From contig JAJTGU010000106.1 of assembly GCA_021297985.1 (NCBI GenBank), positions 1-40,412 on the forward strand: a stretch of 40,412 bases of DNA, in the 5' to 3' direction. Below the pieces are notes generated by a model that was not told where the DNA came from, made no database searches, and saw only the letters and a list, made by a program, of their open reading frames with translations. The DNA comes from Rubrivivax sp. Its GTDB lineage: Bacteria > Pseudomonadota > Gammaproteobacteria > Burkholderiales > Burkholderiaceae_C. The position numbers and the translations under genes were made by a program. The stretch's first letter is position 1. Each line of letters begins with the position of its first letter. This document shows positions 8,796 through 16,942 of this stretch, one piece after another.

Positions 8796-10166
8796 TCAGG
8801 GCGCCTCGGCGGCGCGCGCGACGCGAGTCGTTTGAACGAAGCCACGGCCGCACAGCAGCATCAACATTGCGGAAATCAGCAAGGCGGTGGTCGATGTGGC
8901 CGTCATCGCCAATATCAGCCCATCGGGGCGCGGTTTCAGCGCGTCGGAGATCGCACCCACCACAGCAGGGCTGAGCGAGCCCAGCACCATGTTGAACATG
9001 ATGATCAGCGAGATCAGGCGCGCGCGCAGGGGTTGTGGCGTCATCTCCTGCAGCGCGGTGGGAAACACCATCGTGCCGGCCATCAGGAAGGTGTGATGCA
9101 AGGCCATCAGCGTGAACAGCTGCACGGGGGTCTTGGCCAGATAAAGGGACGCGGCGAAAACACCACTGGCGACCGCTGCGAAGGCCAAAACCCGCACGGG
9201 CAACAGCGGGCCCAGCTTCGGTGCCAGCCACTTCATGCCCACATTGGCGATCAACAGCCCGACTCCCGCTGACACGAACGTGGCGATGCCCATCGCATTG
9301 CCCAGCTCCAGTGAGCTCATGCCCATCTGGCGCATGGCCACCGCCGGGATGAATGCGCCAGTGGCGCCAAAGCCGAACACCAGCAACCCCACCGACAACA
9401 TGAAGGTGAAAAACGTGAAGCGCTGGCTGCGCAGGAACGGCCAAACGGTCGGCTTGTCTGCGGGTGCCACGGCCGGTGTTCCATCCGCCAGCACAGTCGA
9501 CTTGCGCTTGCCGATGGGCAACAACAAGATCATCGGCACGAACACGATGCCCGGCAGCGCTGTGGCAAAGAATGCCAGACGCCAGGTCGGCAAGGCTTGC
9601 AGCACATCGGGCAGCAGGTGCCGCCAGAGGTCGATGGCGTGAATCATCCACCCACACATCGCGATGATCAGGCCTACAACCAGCCGCCCGGTGACGATGA
9701 ACAAGGAATTGGCCAACTGCCGCTGGCCGCCGCGGAACAGCTCGGGGATCAAGGCATAAGCGATGGGCAGCAAGCCGGCCTCTGCCGCTCCCACCAGGGA
9801 GCTGGCAAGGAAGAGCTGGTTGAAGTCATCCGCCAGGCCACAAGCGCCTACAGCCAGGCTCCAGACGGCGATGCAGCCGGCCAAGACCTTGCGGCGGTCA
9901 AAGCGATCTGACAACCACGCAATCGGGTAGCCCACCACGGCTGCAAACAAGGCCACGCTGAGGCCTTGCAACAGCCCGAACTGCAAGTCAGACAGTCCCA
10001 GCGCCTTGCGCAAGGGCTCGGCCTGCAGCCCGAAGATCTGCCGGTCCATGTAGGTGTACAGGCCCAATGCCACCAGCACCAGCAGGCTGATCCATGCGGA
10101 CACCGGCGCCCGCTCAGCGGCAGCGCCCTGTGGCGGCAGTGCCGCGGCCTCAGTGGAAACGGCCAT
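8796..10166 (-). CDS. MFS transporter
   Basis: Twelve-helix MFS permease, 456 aa, inner membrane. The N-terminal signature YTYMDRQIFGLQAEPLRK and the loop WLSDRFDRRKV (A-motif) resemble the spinster-like/organic-anion MFS group found in proteobacterial catabolic clusters. I place the start at the ATG at 10166, preceded by GGAG 7 bases upstream; a GTG 21 bases further upstream is a less likely start. The gene overlaps the 3' end of the M32 carboxypeptidase gene by 17 bp and is the last of the minus-strand run that begins at dgcN. It probably imports the peptide or amino-acid derivative processed by this run. Substrate unknown. Confidence 0.87.
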   Translation of the reverse strand: MAVSTEAAALPPQGAAAERAPVSAWISLLVLVALGLYTYMDRQIFGLQAEPLRKALGLSDLQFGLLQGLSVALFAAVVGYPIAWLSDRFDRRKVLAGCIAVWSLAVGACGLADDFNQLFLASSLVGAAEAGLLPIAYALIPELFRGGQRQLANSLFIVTGRLVVGLIIAMCGWMIHAIDLWRHLLPDVLQALPTWRLAFFATALPGIVFVPMILLLPIGKRKSTVLADGTPAVAPADKPTVWPFLRSQRFTFFTFMLSVGLLVFGFGATGAFIPAVAMRQMGMSSLELGNAMGIATFVSAGVGLLIANVGMKWLAPKLGPLLPVRVLAFAAVASGVFAASLYLAKTPVQLFTLMALHHTFLMAGTMVFPTALQEMTPQPLRARLISLIIMFNMVLGSLSPAVVGAISDALKPRPDGLILAMTATSTTALLISAMLMLLCGRGFVQTTRVARAAEAP

Positions 10167-11649
10167 GGCGTTGCTCCAGTTGTTCACGCAGTGCGTTGTC
10201 GGACAGTGGCTCTCCGGTGGCGTGCAGCAGCATGGCGTCCAAGTCGTGGCGTGCGCCCTGTTGCCAAATGCGCGGGGCGAGCCAGTCGCCGATGGACTTG
10301 CAGTTGCCTACGGCCAGCTGCGCGTCCAGCTCGGGCACGTCGCGCCGCAGGGCGGCGAAGCACTGCGCTGCCACCATGGCGCCCAGCAGGTACGCTGGAA
10401 AGTAGCCGAACATGCCGTGCACCCAGTGCGGGTCTTGCAAGGGGCCCTGGCTGAAAGGCGCCTGTGGGTCGACGCCGAGAAACCGCCGTACACGCTCGTT
10501 CCACCAGGCCGGCACATCATTGACCGCAATCTCGCCTTCGATCAGTGCTTGCTCGATTTCGACCCGGACGATGACGTGCAGCGGGTAGGTCAATTCGTCG
10601 GCGGCGACGCGGATGCGCCCTGGCCGGATGCGGCGCAGCAGCCGCGCCAGGTTGTCTGGCTCGAACCCGGGCTGTTCACCGAAAGCCTTGCTGAGCAACG
10701 GAGCGAGGGCCTGGCAGAAGGCGGATTGGGGTGCCAGCTGGCGCTCGAAGATCAGCGCCTGCCCCTCATGCAGCGCGGCTGAGTGCGGACCCGCCAGTGG
10801 CTGACCCAGCCAGTCACGTGGCAGGTTCTGTTGGTAGCGTGCGTGACCCGTCTCGTGGATGGTGCCGACCAGCGCCGGCAGGAAGTTGGTCTCGTCGAAT
10901 CGCGTGGCCAGGCGCACGTCTTCTGGCACACCACCGGTGAAGGGGTGCTGCGTCGTGTCCAAACGACCGGCGTTGAAATCGAAACCCAGCATCGCCATGA
11001 CCTGCTCGCACAAGCGCTGCTGCGCTTGCGCCGGGAAAGGGCCAATGGGTTCGATGGGCGGCACGGCACGCGACTGCGCGGCCAGCGCCTGTTGAACCAG
11101 CGGCGGCAGCCACCCTTGCACCTTGGCGAACAAGGGGCTCACCCGCGCCATGCGCAGGCCCGGCTCCCAGCGCTCGAGCAAGGCGTCCATGGGTCGCAGG
11201 CCCAAGGCATCGCCCAGCCGCGCAGCCGATTCGCGCGCCACCCCCACCAACGGCGTCCAGGCTTGCGCAAACGCGTCCCAGTCGTTGTTCTGTCGGGCCA
11301 GGCCCCAGGCCTGCATGGCTGCGCCGGAGGCGAGTTCACGGCGTTCGGCCAGGGCCGCGGGAATCGCCGCCTCGATGCGGTGCGCCTGGCGCATGCGCGC
11401 CAGGTTCAGCGCCGCATCGCCCGGCAGGAGCTCGTGTGCGGCAGTTTCGAACTGCCGGGTGAGGGCGGGCTCGGTTTGCAACTGCTTGATCAGCACGGCC
11501 AATGCCGCCTGGGCTGCTGCGCGTGCGGCCGCGCCGGCAGGTGGCATGTGCGTCATGCGGTCCCAGGTGGCGATGGCCTGCAGGTGCTCCAGGTCATGCA
11601 CGCGGCGGTGGTGAGCCACCAGGGCGTCGTAGGCGGGGGTGTGGCTCAT
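10150..11649 (-). CDS. M32 family metallocarboxypeptidase
   Basis: Thermostable-carboxypeptidase-1 type (Taq carboxypeptidase) zinc enzyme, 499 aa, the normal family length. All M32 hallmarks are visible: HPFTGG (235-240), DVRLATRF, the zinc motif HETGH (265-269) and the later IRVAADELTYPLHV. It removes C-terminal residues from peptides with broad specificity and is cytoplasmic. It lies 48 bp downstream of the esterase gene and overlaps the MFS gene, so it belongs to the dgcN run. In context it would release free amino acids from peptides delivered by the transporter encoded next to it. Confidence 0.93.
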   Translation of the reverse strand: MSHTPAYDALVAHHRRVHDLEHLQAIATWDRMTHMPPAGAAARAAAQAALAVLIKQLQTEPALTRQFETAAHELLPGDAALNLARMRQAHRIEAAIPAALAERRELASGAAMQAWGLARQNNDWDAFAQAWTPLVGVARESAARLGDALGLRPMDALLERWEPGLRMARVSPLFAKVQGWLPPLVQQALAAQSRAVPPIEPIGPFPAQAQQRLCEQVMAMLGFDFNAGRLDTTQHPFTGGVPEDVRLATRFDETNFLPALVGTIHETGHARYQQNLPRDWLGQPLAGPHSAALHEGQALIFERQLAPQSAFCQALAPLLSKAFGEQPGFEPDNLARLLRRIRPGRIRVAADELTYPLHVIVRVEIEQALIEGEIAVNDVPAWWNERVRRFLGVDPQAPFSQGPLQDPHWVHGMFGYFPAYLLGAMVAAQCFAALRRDVPELDAQLAVGNCKSIGDWLAPRIWQQGARHDLDAMLLHATGEPLSDNALREQLEQRHGRFH

Positions 11650-11697
11650 TCAGACCCTTAGGGTGCACGGCGCAGCGTGGTGTGGCTGGACAGGCGG

Positions 11698-12591
11698 CTA
11701 ACGCCGAAACGCAAAACGCACGCCGCGTGCGATGCCCGCCGGCGGCACCATGTTGTGGTCGTCGCCTTCGTGCACCACGGTCTCGACGTGAAAGCCTGGC
11801 GACGCCAGTGCGGCAAGTCGATCGCCGAGTTCGGTGGTGTTGGGCACCATGCGGCATTCTTCGGTCATGTCGCGGAAGTCTTGTTCGCCAGCCGGCAGGC
11901 CGGCAACGAAGCGAAAAGTGGACTCCAGACCGCCCACGCTGATCAATGCACGCGCCTTGACCTGTCCAGACCGGACTTGGTCACTGAAGGCGGCCTCGTG
12001 CGCCAGCACTGCGCAGTCGTTGAACCAAATGGACGGGCTGATGGCGACGAACTGCTGGAACGTCGCGGTGTGTCGGAAGAGTGCATGCAAGGTGGTCAGC
12101 CCGCCCAGCGAATGACCCATCAGCACCTGCTCTTGCCGGTTGATGGCCACCATCGCCTCGACGCGTGGCTTGACTTCTTCCTCGATCACGCGAAAGTAGT
12201 TGTCCATGCCGCCGAAACCTTCGGATGGCCGAGGCATCTTCGCGATGAAACCCTTCTTCAGTCGCTCGTCCGAGATCGGTGTCGTCAGGTCGATCATGCG
12301 CCGGTCCAACGCGGTGCTGACGCTGTCGGTGGGGTAGCCAATGCCCACCACGACAGGGTCGATCACGTCGGGCCAGCAGGCCTGGATGCGGGCCGTGTCA
12401 ACGGCGATGCCGAGGTGCAGGTTGCCATCGATCAAGTAAAGCACTGCATGCCCTGCTGGCGGCACGGGCCGCCGCGTCGGGATGGAGACGAACAGCCGAT
12501 AGGCGCGGCCATTGACCTTCGAGGTGAAGTCGATGACGCGGGCATTCAAGGCCATTTCGGCCGTGGGCGAAGTGGTGGTGGCGGCTTCCAT
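11698..12591 (-). CDS. Esterase, alpha/beta hydrolase of the esterase-D/Fes-IroE type
   Basis: Alpha/beta hydrolase, 297 aa, similar in layout to the COG2819 group (siderophore esterases such as IroE/BesA and related acyl hydrolases). The N-terminal part reads YRLFVSIP ... VLYLIDGN, typical of this group; the nucleophile elbow is GHSLGG with Ser161, followed by ISPSIWFND. The catalytic His is probably in EGDDHNMVP near the C-terminus. I use the ATG at 12591; the frame is open upstream but would overlap the epimerase gene. It starts 50 bp after that gene. A role in hydrolysing an ester-linked peptide or acyl group is possible; the substrate is not known. Confidence 0.82.
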   Translation of the reverse strand: MEAATTTSPTAEMALNARVIDFTSKVNGRAYRLFVSIPTRRPVPPAGHAVLYLIDGNLHLGIAVDTARIQACWPDVIDPVVVGIGYPTDSVSTALDRRMIDLTTPISDERLKKGFIAKMPRPSEGFGGMDNYFRVIEEEVKPRVEAMVAINRQEQVLMGHSLGGLTTLHALFRHTATFQQFVAISPSIWFNDCAVLAHEAAFSDQVRSGQVKARALISVGGLESTFRFVAGLPAGEQDFRDMTEECRMVPNTTELGDRLAALASPGFHVETVVHEGDDHNMVPPAGIARGVRFAFRR

Positions 12592-12641
12592 GGATTGCTT
12601 TCTGGCGTGGGAGGAAAAAGGGTCGCACGGCGTCGCTGCGG

Positions 12642-13628
12642 TCAGCCCCACAGCGCGGGCTGAGGCGGCTGCACCACACCCTGGTGGTAGGCCATGGCGG
12701 ATGCACGGTCGTCCAGCTGCAGCAAGGGCCCATCGAGATCGGCCCACCGTGCGAGTTGGGCCAACAGGAACGCGGGTGCCATGCCCAGGGAGGTGCCGCA
12801 CATGTTGCCCACCATGACATCGATTCCGAGCGCTCGCGCTTCGCGCGCCAGCGCCAGCGCCTCGGTCAGTCCGCCTGTCTTGTCGAGCTTGATGTTCACG
12901 CCTTGGTAGCGGTTCACCAGCCCCGGTAACGAAAGGCGGTCCGTGCACGACTCGTCGGCGACGAGTGGAATCGGCGAACTCAAGCCATCCAGGGCGTTGT
13001 CCGCACCTCGACTGACGGGCTGTTCAATGCATTCGATACCCAGTGAAAGCAGATCTGGCAAGAGCTTTTCGATCAAACCCCGCGTCCACGACTGGTTGGC
13101 ATCAATCACCAACCGGGCACGCGGAGCTTCGTCACGAACGACCCTGATCCAGTCCAGATGGCGGGCGCCGTCGACCTTGACCTTGATGAGAGGAGCTTCT
13201 GACAGCGCTTTGGCGCGACGCCGGGTGTCGGCCAGGCTGCCAAGGCCGATGGTGCACGCTGTCAACAGCGGACGCATCGGTTGCATGTCAGCGCTGACCC
13301 ATGCGGGTACGCCAGAGCGCTTCGCCCGAAGGTCCCACAAGGCGCAGTCCAAAGCGTTGCGGGCGCCACCGCGGGGCAGATGCGCTGCAAGGTCCTGTGG
13401 CGTCGTCGCTTCGTTCAGGTTCGTGGCAACGGACTCAATCTGCGCCCGCATCGACATCGGCGTTTCACCGTCGTAGTCCACTCCGGCTGCTTCGGCGCGG
13501 CCCACAAATCCGTCGCTATCGGTCAGTTCTACCAACAGCAGCGGCAAATCGACCATGACTTGGCCAGCAATCTCGAAGGGCTCCTTGAGAGGCCAGCTTT
13601 CTTCGGTGGCTTTGACTGCCAGCTTCAT
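12642..13628 (-). CDS. dgcA: Enolase-superfamily epimerase, DgcA/YcjG-like
   Basis: Mandelate-racemase/muconate-lactonizing subgroup of the enolase superfamily, 328 aa. The acid/base lysine pair KVK (149, 151), the metal ligands Asp176 (DANQSW), Glu202 (IEQP) and Asp225 (ADES), and the opposite-face KLDKTGG (Lys250) are all present. The last motif is almost identical to that of E. coli YcjG, the L-Ala-D/L-Glu epimerase. Because a DUF1611 gene lies in the same run, the better reading is N-acetyl-D-glutamate racemase (DgcA) of the DgcN-DgcA D-glutamate pathway; dipeptide epimerase is the alternative. The start ATG overlaps the preceding stop (ATGA). The symbol dgcA is also used elsewhere for unrelated genes. 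Confidence 0.82.
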   Translation of the reverse strand: MKLAVKATEESWPLKEPFEIAGQVMVDLPLLLVELTDSDGFVGRAEAAGVDYDGETPMSMRAQIESVATNLNEATTPQDLAAHLPRGGARNALDCALWDLRAKRSGVPAWVSADMQPMRPLLTACTIGLGSLADTRRRAKALSEAPLIKVKVDGARHLDWIRVVRDEAPRARLVIDANQSWTRGLIEKLLPDLLSLGIECIEQPVSRGADNALDGLSSPIPLVADESCTDRLSLPGLVNRYQGVNIKLDKTGGLTEALALAREARALGIDVMVGNMCGTSLGMAPAFLLAQLARWADLDGPLLQLDDRASAMAYHQGVVQPPQPALWG

Positions 13629-14983
13629 GCGGTTTGCGCGATCGCCTGCGCTGAGTACGCTCTCGGATCAAGCTTTCGCAGCACGGAGTCGATACCTTCA
13701 CGGTTGAAGCCTTTGTACCCGTCGTTGCGTTCGATGTTCTCGAGGTGCGTGACGATCGAGCCATTCATGCGAAGCTGTTCGGCCTCCTCGGCGCTGACGT
13801 GTCCATTGCGTTCCAGCTTGTCCACACGAAACGGGTCGACGGCCTCCCAGTCACCTTCGGTGAGTTCCTGGTACAGATGCGGCCAGTTGGTGAAGGGCGG
13901 CATCATCTGCAGGCCATGACTGGCCAGCTGCGATCGCAGCACCCGCTGGTCATACAGACCGGCAACGTGATTGAGTCCTGCTTCCAGAATGGATTCGCCC
14001 AACAGCTCGGAAAGCAAGCCAGCGCGCCTGTGCTTTGGGAGATCAGGCAGGGTGTCGCGAGCGAAATCGACTGACAGCTCCTCGGGTGCGAGGTCCACGT
14101 CAGCGAAGATGGTGGAGCCAATCACCGGCTGCTCAAGTACCTGGCTTCCCCAGCCAGCAAGTTCGCCGGCATAGAGCATTTCGCGACGCTCATAGCCCAG
14201 CTTCTCGAGTATGCGGATTGTCTGACGGAAGTGGCGGCGTGAACTGTCGTAGGTGTGATGGTCAATGTTGGCCCAGCCCACGCCTGCAGCGTCCTGACGC
14301 GCTTTCTGCCATCGTCCGGCAGCGCATCGCCGCATCCAATTCTCGCGTTCGGCCGTCAGCCAGAACGCGCAGGCGCGATGGGGCCCGATAGCGGCAACGG
14401 CCTGGTCGACCAAGTGCTCGACTGCTGTCAGCCCTGCATCGACGGTATCGAACTGCCTGCGCCTGGCCCGAAACGCGCCGAGAAACCAGCGTCCCTCGCG
14501 GATCGAGGCCGGGTCACTTGCTTCCGCGACATAAGCTGTTCCGCCATTTCGCTCGACGATGCCCAATGACGCCTGCTGACTCTCAAAGGCGACCGCCGTC
14601 CGCAAAGGGGCAAACGGCGCGTCCTGCGGGGCTGAGGCCAAGCCGTGAACCCGGTTGAATTGGTCGACCGATTCAACCCGAATCATGATGACTGAACGCT
14701 TGCCGCTCAGAACTGGGGGGAACAGGCCCGCAGAGTTCCGAAGCACCGCGCCGTCTTGACTCCATCCTGCGGCTTTCAAGGTCGCAAGCATCGCTTCGTC
14801 CGCGAGAATCAAATGGTCCACGATGTCGATCAAGCGGATTGCCGTCTCTTGCAGCAAGCGCTGGGCAAACACCTTGGCCTGCGGACATGCGTCGATCACG
14901 CGCGTGACCGCCCCCAGGTAGGCCTCTTGGGCCTGTACTTGGCGGTCCCAACGGACGCCGGCTGTGAGGGTCGGCTCAGACAT
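13625..14983 (-). CDS. Uncharacterised protein, possible divergent DUF1338/HglS-like VOC enzyme
   Basis: 452-aa protein that I do not recognise with certainty. Its layout resembles the DUF1338 family (2-oxoadipate dioxygenase/decarboxylase HglS, E. coli YdcJ, about 447-464 aa): a first half with VDHL ... AGLFPPV and a second with NIDHHTYD ... GWGSQVLEQPV, parallel to NHLTPR ... LEEPV in YdcJ (recalled from memory). If so, metal ligands would be His57, His242 or His243, and Glu284. The substrate-binding Arg of HglS is not conserved. The ATG at 14983 has a strong GGAGG 7 bases upstream, so I reject a longer frame reaching 15094. It sits between dgcN and dgcA, overlaps dgcA as ATGA, and probably works in the same pathway. 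Confidence 0.8.
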   Translation of the reverse strand: MSEPTLTAGVRWDRQVQAQEAYLGAVTRVIDACPQAKVFAQRLLQETAIRLIDIVDHLILADEAMLATLKAAGWSQDGAVLRNSAGLFPPVLSGKRSVIMIRVESVDQFNRVHGLASAPQDAPFAPLRTAVAFESQQASLGIVERNGGTAYVAEASDPASIREGRWFLGAFRARRRQFDTVDAGLTAVEHLVDQAVAAIGPHRACAFWLTAERENWMRRCAAGRWQKARQDAAGVGWANIDHHTYDSSRRHFRQTIRILEKLGYERREMLYAGELAGWGSQVLEQPVIGSTIFADVDLAPEELSVDFARDTLPDLPKHRRAGLLSELLGESILEAGLNHVAGLYDQRVLRSQLASHGLQMMPPFTNWPHLYQELTEGDWEAVDPFRVDKLERNGHVSAEEAEQLRMNGSIVTHLENIERNDGYKGFNREGIDSVLRKLDPRAYSAQAIAQTA

Positions 14984-15100
14984 CGCGGTTCCTCCGCAGG
15001 TCGTCGGGCGCAGCACGGTCGCGGGGTGCTTTAAGAACGACCTTGTGGGCTGACAGCTGGCGACGCGAGCCATCAGCGTCTGCAATGGACACACTCATCT

Positions 15101-16105
15101 TTAAGCTCCCATGGCTTGGACAATTGATTCAACGCCGCCGCGCATCGGATCGCAAACCGGCAACTGCAATTCGGCCTGCAGTTGATCTCGATACCGCGCC
15201 CATTCGGGTAAGGACAACGACGAAGAGTTGATGGCGACGCCCACACACCGAATGTCTGGATTGGTCAGGCGGCCCGCCTCCAGGTAGCGGCGGATGGCCT
15301 CGTCCAGCGCGGGTAGGGCAATGTGGGGGTGGTCTTCAATCGTCTGCCGCGACGGGTCGTGGCACAGCACGATGGCGTCTGGCTGAGAACCGTGCAGCAG
15401 GCCCAGCGTGACACCTGCATAGGCCGGGTGGAACAGGGCCCCTTGCCCTTCCACCACGTCCCAGTGGTCTGCATCGTTGGCCGGCGACAGCGTCTCGGCG
15501 ACACCCGCGATGAAATCGGCGACGACGGCGTCGATGGCCACCCCTTGCCCCGCGATCAGGATGCCCGTCTGCCCGGTAGCGCGGAACGTGGCCTTCATGC
15601 CCCGGGCAGTCAGGGCCCGGGTGATGGCCAAGGCGGTGTACTTCTTGCCGAGCGCGCAATCGGTGCCCACCGTCAGGACACGCCGCCCGGAGCGCCTGAG
15701 CCCAGTACCGACAGGCCAGTCGCGGTCTGCGTGGCGCACGTTGATCAACCGGGCCTGGCGCTCGCGCGCCGCCTCCACCAGTTGCGGGTAACGCTCCAGC
15801 CGCGTGTGCATGCCGCTGACCACATCCAGGCCAGCGTGCAGCGCGTCGGCCAGGGTCGGAATCCAGGCCTCGGGCAGACGCCCCCCTGGCGGCGCCACGC
15901 CGACGACGATTGAGCCCGCACCGCGCCTGGCCGCGTCTGCCGGTGCGATCACCGGCAGGCCCAGGCTCACGGTGGCTTGGGGCAAGGCCCACTGGCCGAT
16001 GACATCGGTGGGGCACCAGTCGCGCAGGCCGAAGCCGGTCTTGGCATCGGACTTCAGCGTGACGTCACCGAGGAAGATCAGGTAGGGCTTGCGCAGTGTG
16101 TGCAT
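15101..16105 (-). CDS. dgcN: DUF1611 family D-glutamate N-acetyltransferase, DgcN-like
   Basis: DUF1611 protein, 334 aa. It has a Rossmann-like N-terminal domain (PYLIFLGDVT; SIVVGVAPPGG) and a P-loop-like C-terminal domain with VGTDCALGKKYTALA (146-160), then GQTGILIAGQG and VEGQGALFHPAY, as expected for the family. DUF1611 proteins paired with a YcjG-like epimerase have been described as DgcN, which N-acetylates D-Glu before DgcA racemises it. It is the first gene of the minus-strand run. Its ATG lies only 5 bp from a 16-bp palindromic operator, and a possible -10 (TACTAT) ends 7 bases before ATG with no Shine-Dalgarno, so the mRNA may be leaderless. Family call is strong; the D-Glu role rests on the pairing. 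Confidence 0.83.
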   Translation of the reverse strand: MHTLRKPYLIFLGDVTLKSDAKTGFGLRDWCPTDVIGQWALPQATVSLGLPVIAPADAARRGAGSIVVGVAPPGGRLPEAWIPTLADALHAGLDVVSGMHTRLERYPQLVEAARERQARLINVRHADRDWPVGTGLRRSGRRVLTVGTDCALGKKYTALAITRALTARGMKATFRATGQTGILIAGQGVAIDAVVADFIAGVAETLSPANDADHWDVVEGQGALFHPAYAGVTLGLLHGSQPDAIVLCHDPSRQTIEDHPHIALPALDEAIRRYLEAGRLTNPDIRCVGVAINSSSLSLPEWARYRDQLQAELQLPVCDPMRGGVESIVQAMGA

Positions 16106-16110
16106 GAGGC

Positions 16111-16126
16111 GGATAGTATTTCATCC
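16111..16126. promoter_or_regulatory. Palindromic operator, copy A (upstream of dgcN)
   Basis: 16-bp imperfect palindrome, GGATGAAATACTATCC on the minus strand, 5 bp upstream of the dgcN start and covering its possible -10. It is one of four copies of the consensus GGAYAMWATASTATCC. It has the weakest symmetry of the four but keeps all ten invariant positions. It is probably bound by the XRE-cupin regulator encoded beside it. Confidence 0.7.
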
Positions 16127-16142
16127 ACCCCATGGTGCGCAA
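16113..16142 (-). promoter_or_regulatory. Possible dgcN promoter
   Basis: On the minus strand TTGCGC (16142-16137) and TACTAT (16118-16113) are separated by 18 bp. The -10 lies inside operator copy A and ends 7 bases before the dgcN ATG, which would put the transcription start at or next to the start codon. The -35 match is poor, so this is a tentative call. Confidence 0.4.
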
Positions 16143-16160
16143 CCCGGCCGCGCGGCCGGG
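16143..16160. terminator. Perfect GC palindrome after the regulator gene
   Basis: 18-bp perfect palindrome CCCGGCCGCGCGGCCGGG, 12 bp past the stop of the XRE-cupin gene and before the dgcN promoter. It could form a strong hairpin that ends regulator transcription. There is no T-tract, so it may instead be a chance GC-rich palindrome. Confidence 0.35.
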
Positions 16161-16172
16161 CGATCCACCGTT

Positions 16173-16832
16173 TCAGACCGGCGGCGTGTTCGCGCTCACG
16201 ACGACGGCTTCCTGGTCGCTCACGTTGCGAAACTTGTGCGGCAGCCGGCTTGAGAACAGGTAGCCGTCGCCAGGGCCCAGCACGCGCGTGGCGCCGCCCA
16301 CCGTGACCTCGACTTGGCCCTGGATCACGATGCCACCTTCGTCACCGATGTGGCTGTAGGGCGTCTTGGCTGTCTCCGCGCCGGGGGCGTAGCGCTCCAG
16401 CAGCACCTGCAGCGGCCGGCCCTTCAGGTTGTGGCCTACCTGGCGCAAAGAGATGCCGCCGCCGCCCACCTCAAGCAGTTCGCGCTGGCTGAAGAAGACC
16501 TGCGTCTCGCTCTCGGGTTCCAGCGCGAAGAACTCGGACAGCGTCATGGGAAAGCTGTCAAGGATCTTGCGCAGCGAGCCCACAGAAGGCGAAATCGCGT
16601 CGCGTTCGATGCTGCCGATGGTGGCGTGTGTCAGACCAGCGCGCCGCGCCAGTTCGCGCTGCGACAGGCCATGCATTTCGCGCAGGAAGAGCAGTCGGGC
16701 GCCTACGCCGGAGTTGGCGTCGCCGCCGCCAACGTCCGCCGCCGGTGGCTGCTTGGCGGGCTTGGCAGTCTTAGCAGGCTTGGATTCTGCGGCCGCGGCG
16801 CGGGTGCTGCGGGCGGGGCTGGGCAGGGGCAT
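16173..16832 (-). CDS. XRE family regulator with C-terminal cupin domain
   Basis: DNA-binding regulator of the XRE-cupin (PuuR-like) type, 219 aa. A low-complexity Ala/Lys/Pro-rich tail (about 1-40) precedes the helix-turn-helix domain (about 43-98, GLSQRELARRAGLTHATIGSIER), then a cupin sensor domain (about 140-215, EGGIVIQGQVEV ... GPGDGYLFSSRLPHKF). Regulators of this type commonly sense amines, amino acids or their derivatives. I use the ATG at 16832; a GTG start at 16859 is possible and neither has a clear Shine-Dalgarno. It is divergent from the serine hydrolase, and an operator copy lies in the gap, consistent with autoregulation. It is the natural candidate to bind all four palindromes. 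Confidence 0.88.
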   Translation of the reverse strand: MPLPSPARSTRAAAAESKPAKTAKPAKQPPAADVGGGDANSGVGARLLFLREMHGLSQRELARRAGLTHATIGSIERDAISPSVGSLRKILDSFPMTLSEFFALEPESETQVFFSQRELLEVGGGGISLRQVGHNLKGRPLQVLLERYAPGAETAKTPYSHIGDEGGIVIQGQVEVTVGGATRVLGPGDGYLFSSRLPHKFRNVSDQEAVVVSANTPPV

Positions 16833-16909
16833 GGCAAAAGGAGTGCGGGAGAAGAACACTTGCCAGTGTAGCCACGCGTTGCCGCAGATGGCCGGTGCGC
16901 TGCTACAGT

Positions 16910-16925
16910 GGACACAATAGTAGCC
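16910..16925. promoter_or_regulatory. Palindromic operator, copy B (regulator/serine hydrolase gap)
   Basis: 16-bp site GGACACAATAGTAGCC in the 110-bp gap between the divergent XRE-cupin gene and the serine hydrolase gene. It ends 6 bp before the hydrolase Shine-Dalgarno (GGGAG, 16932-16936). A weak promoter for the hydrolase (TTGCCG 16879-16884, 19 bp, TACAGT 16904-16909) would start transcription inside this site, as expected for repression. Confidence 0.72.
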
Positions 16926-16942
16926 AAACTTGGGAGTTGATC

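Noticed and set aside
14984-15094. N-terminal extension of the 452-aa protein
   Set aside because: The ATG at 14983 has a strong GGAGG at good distance; the extension has no supporting start signal and low-quality composition.
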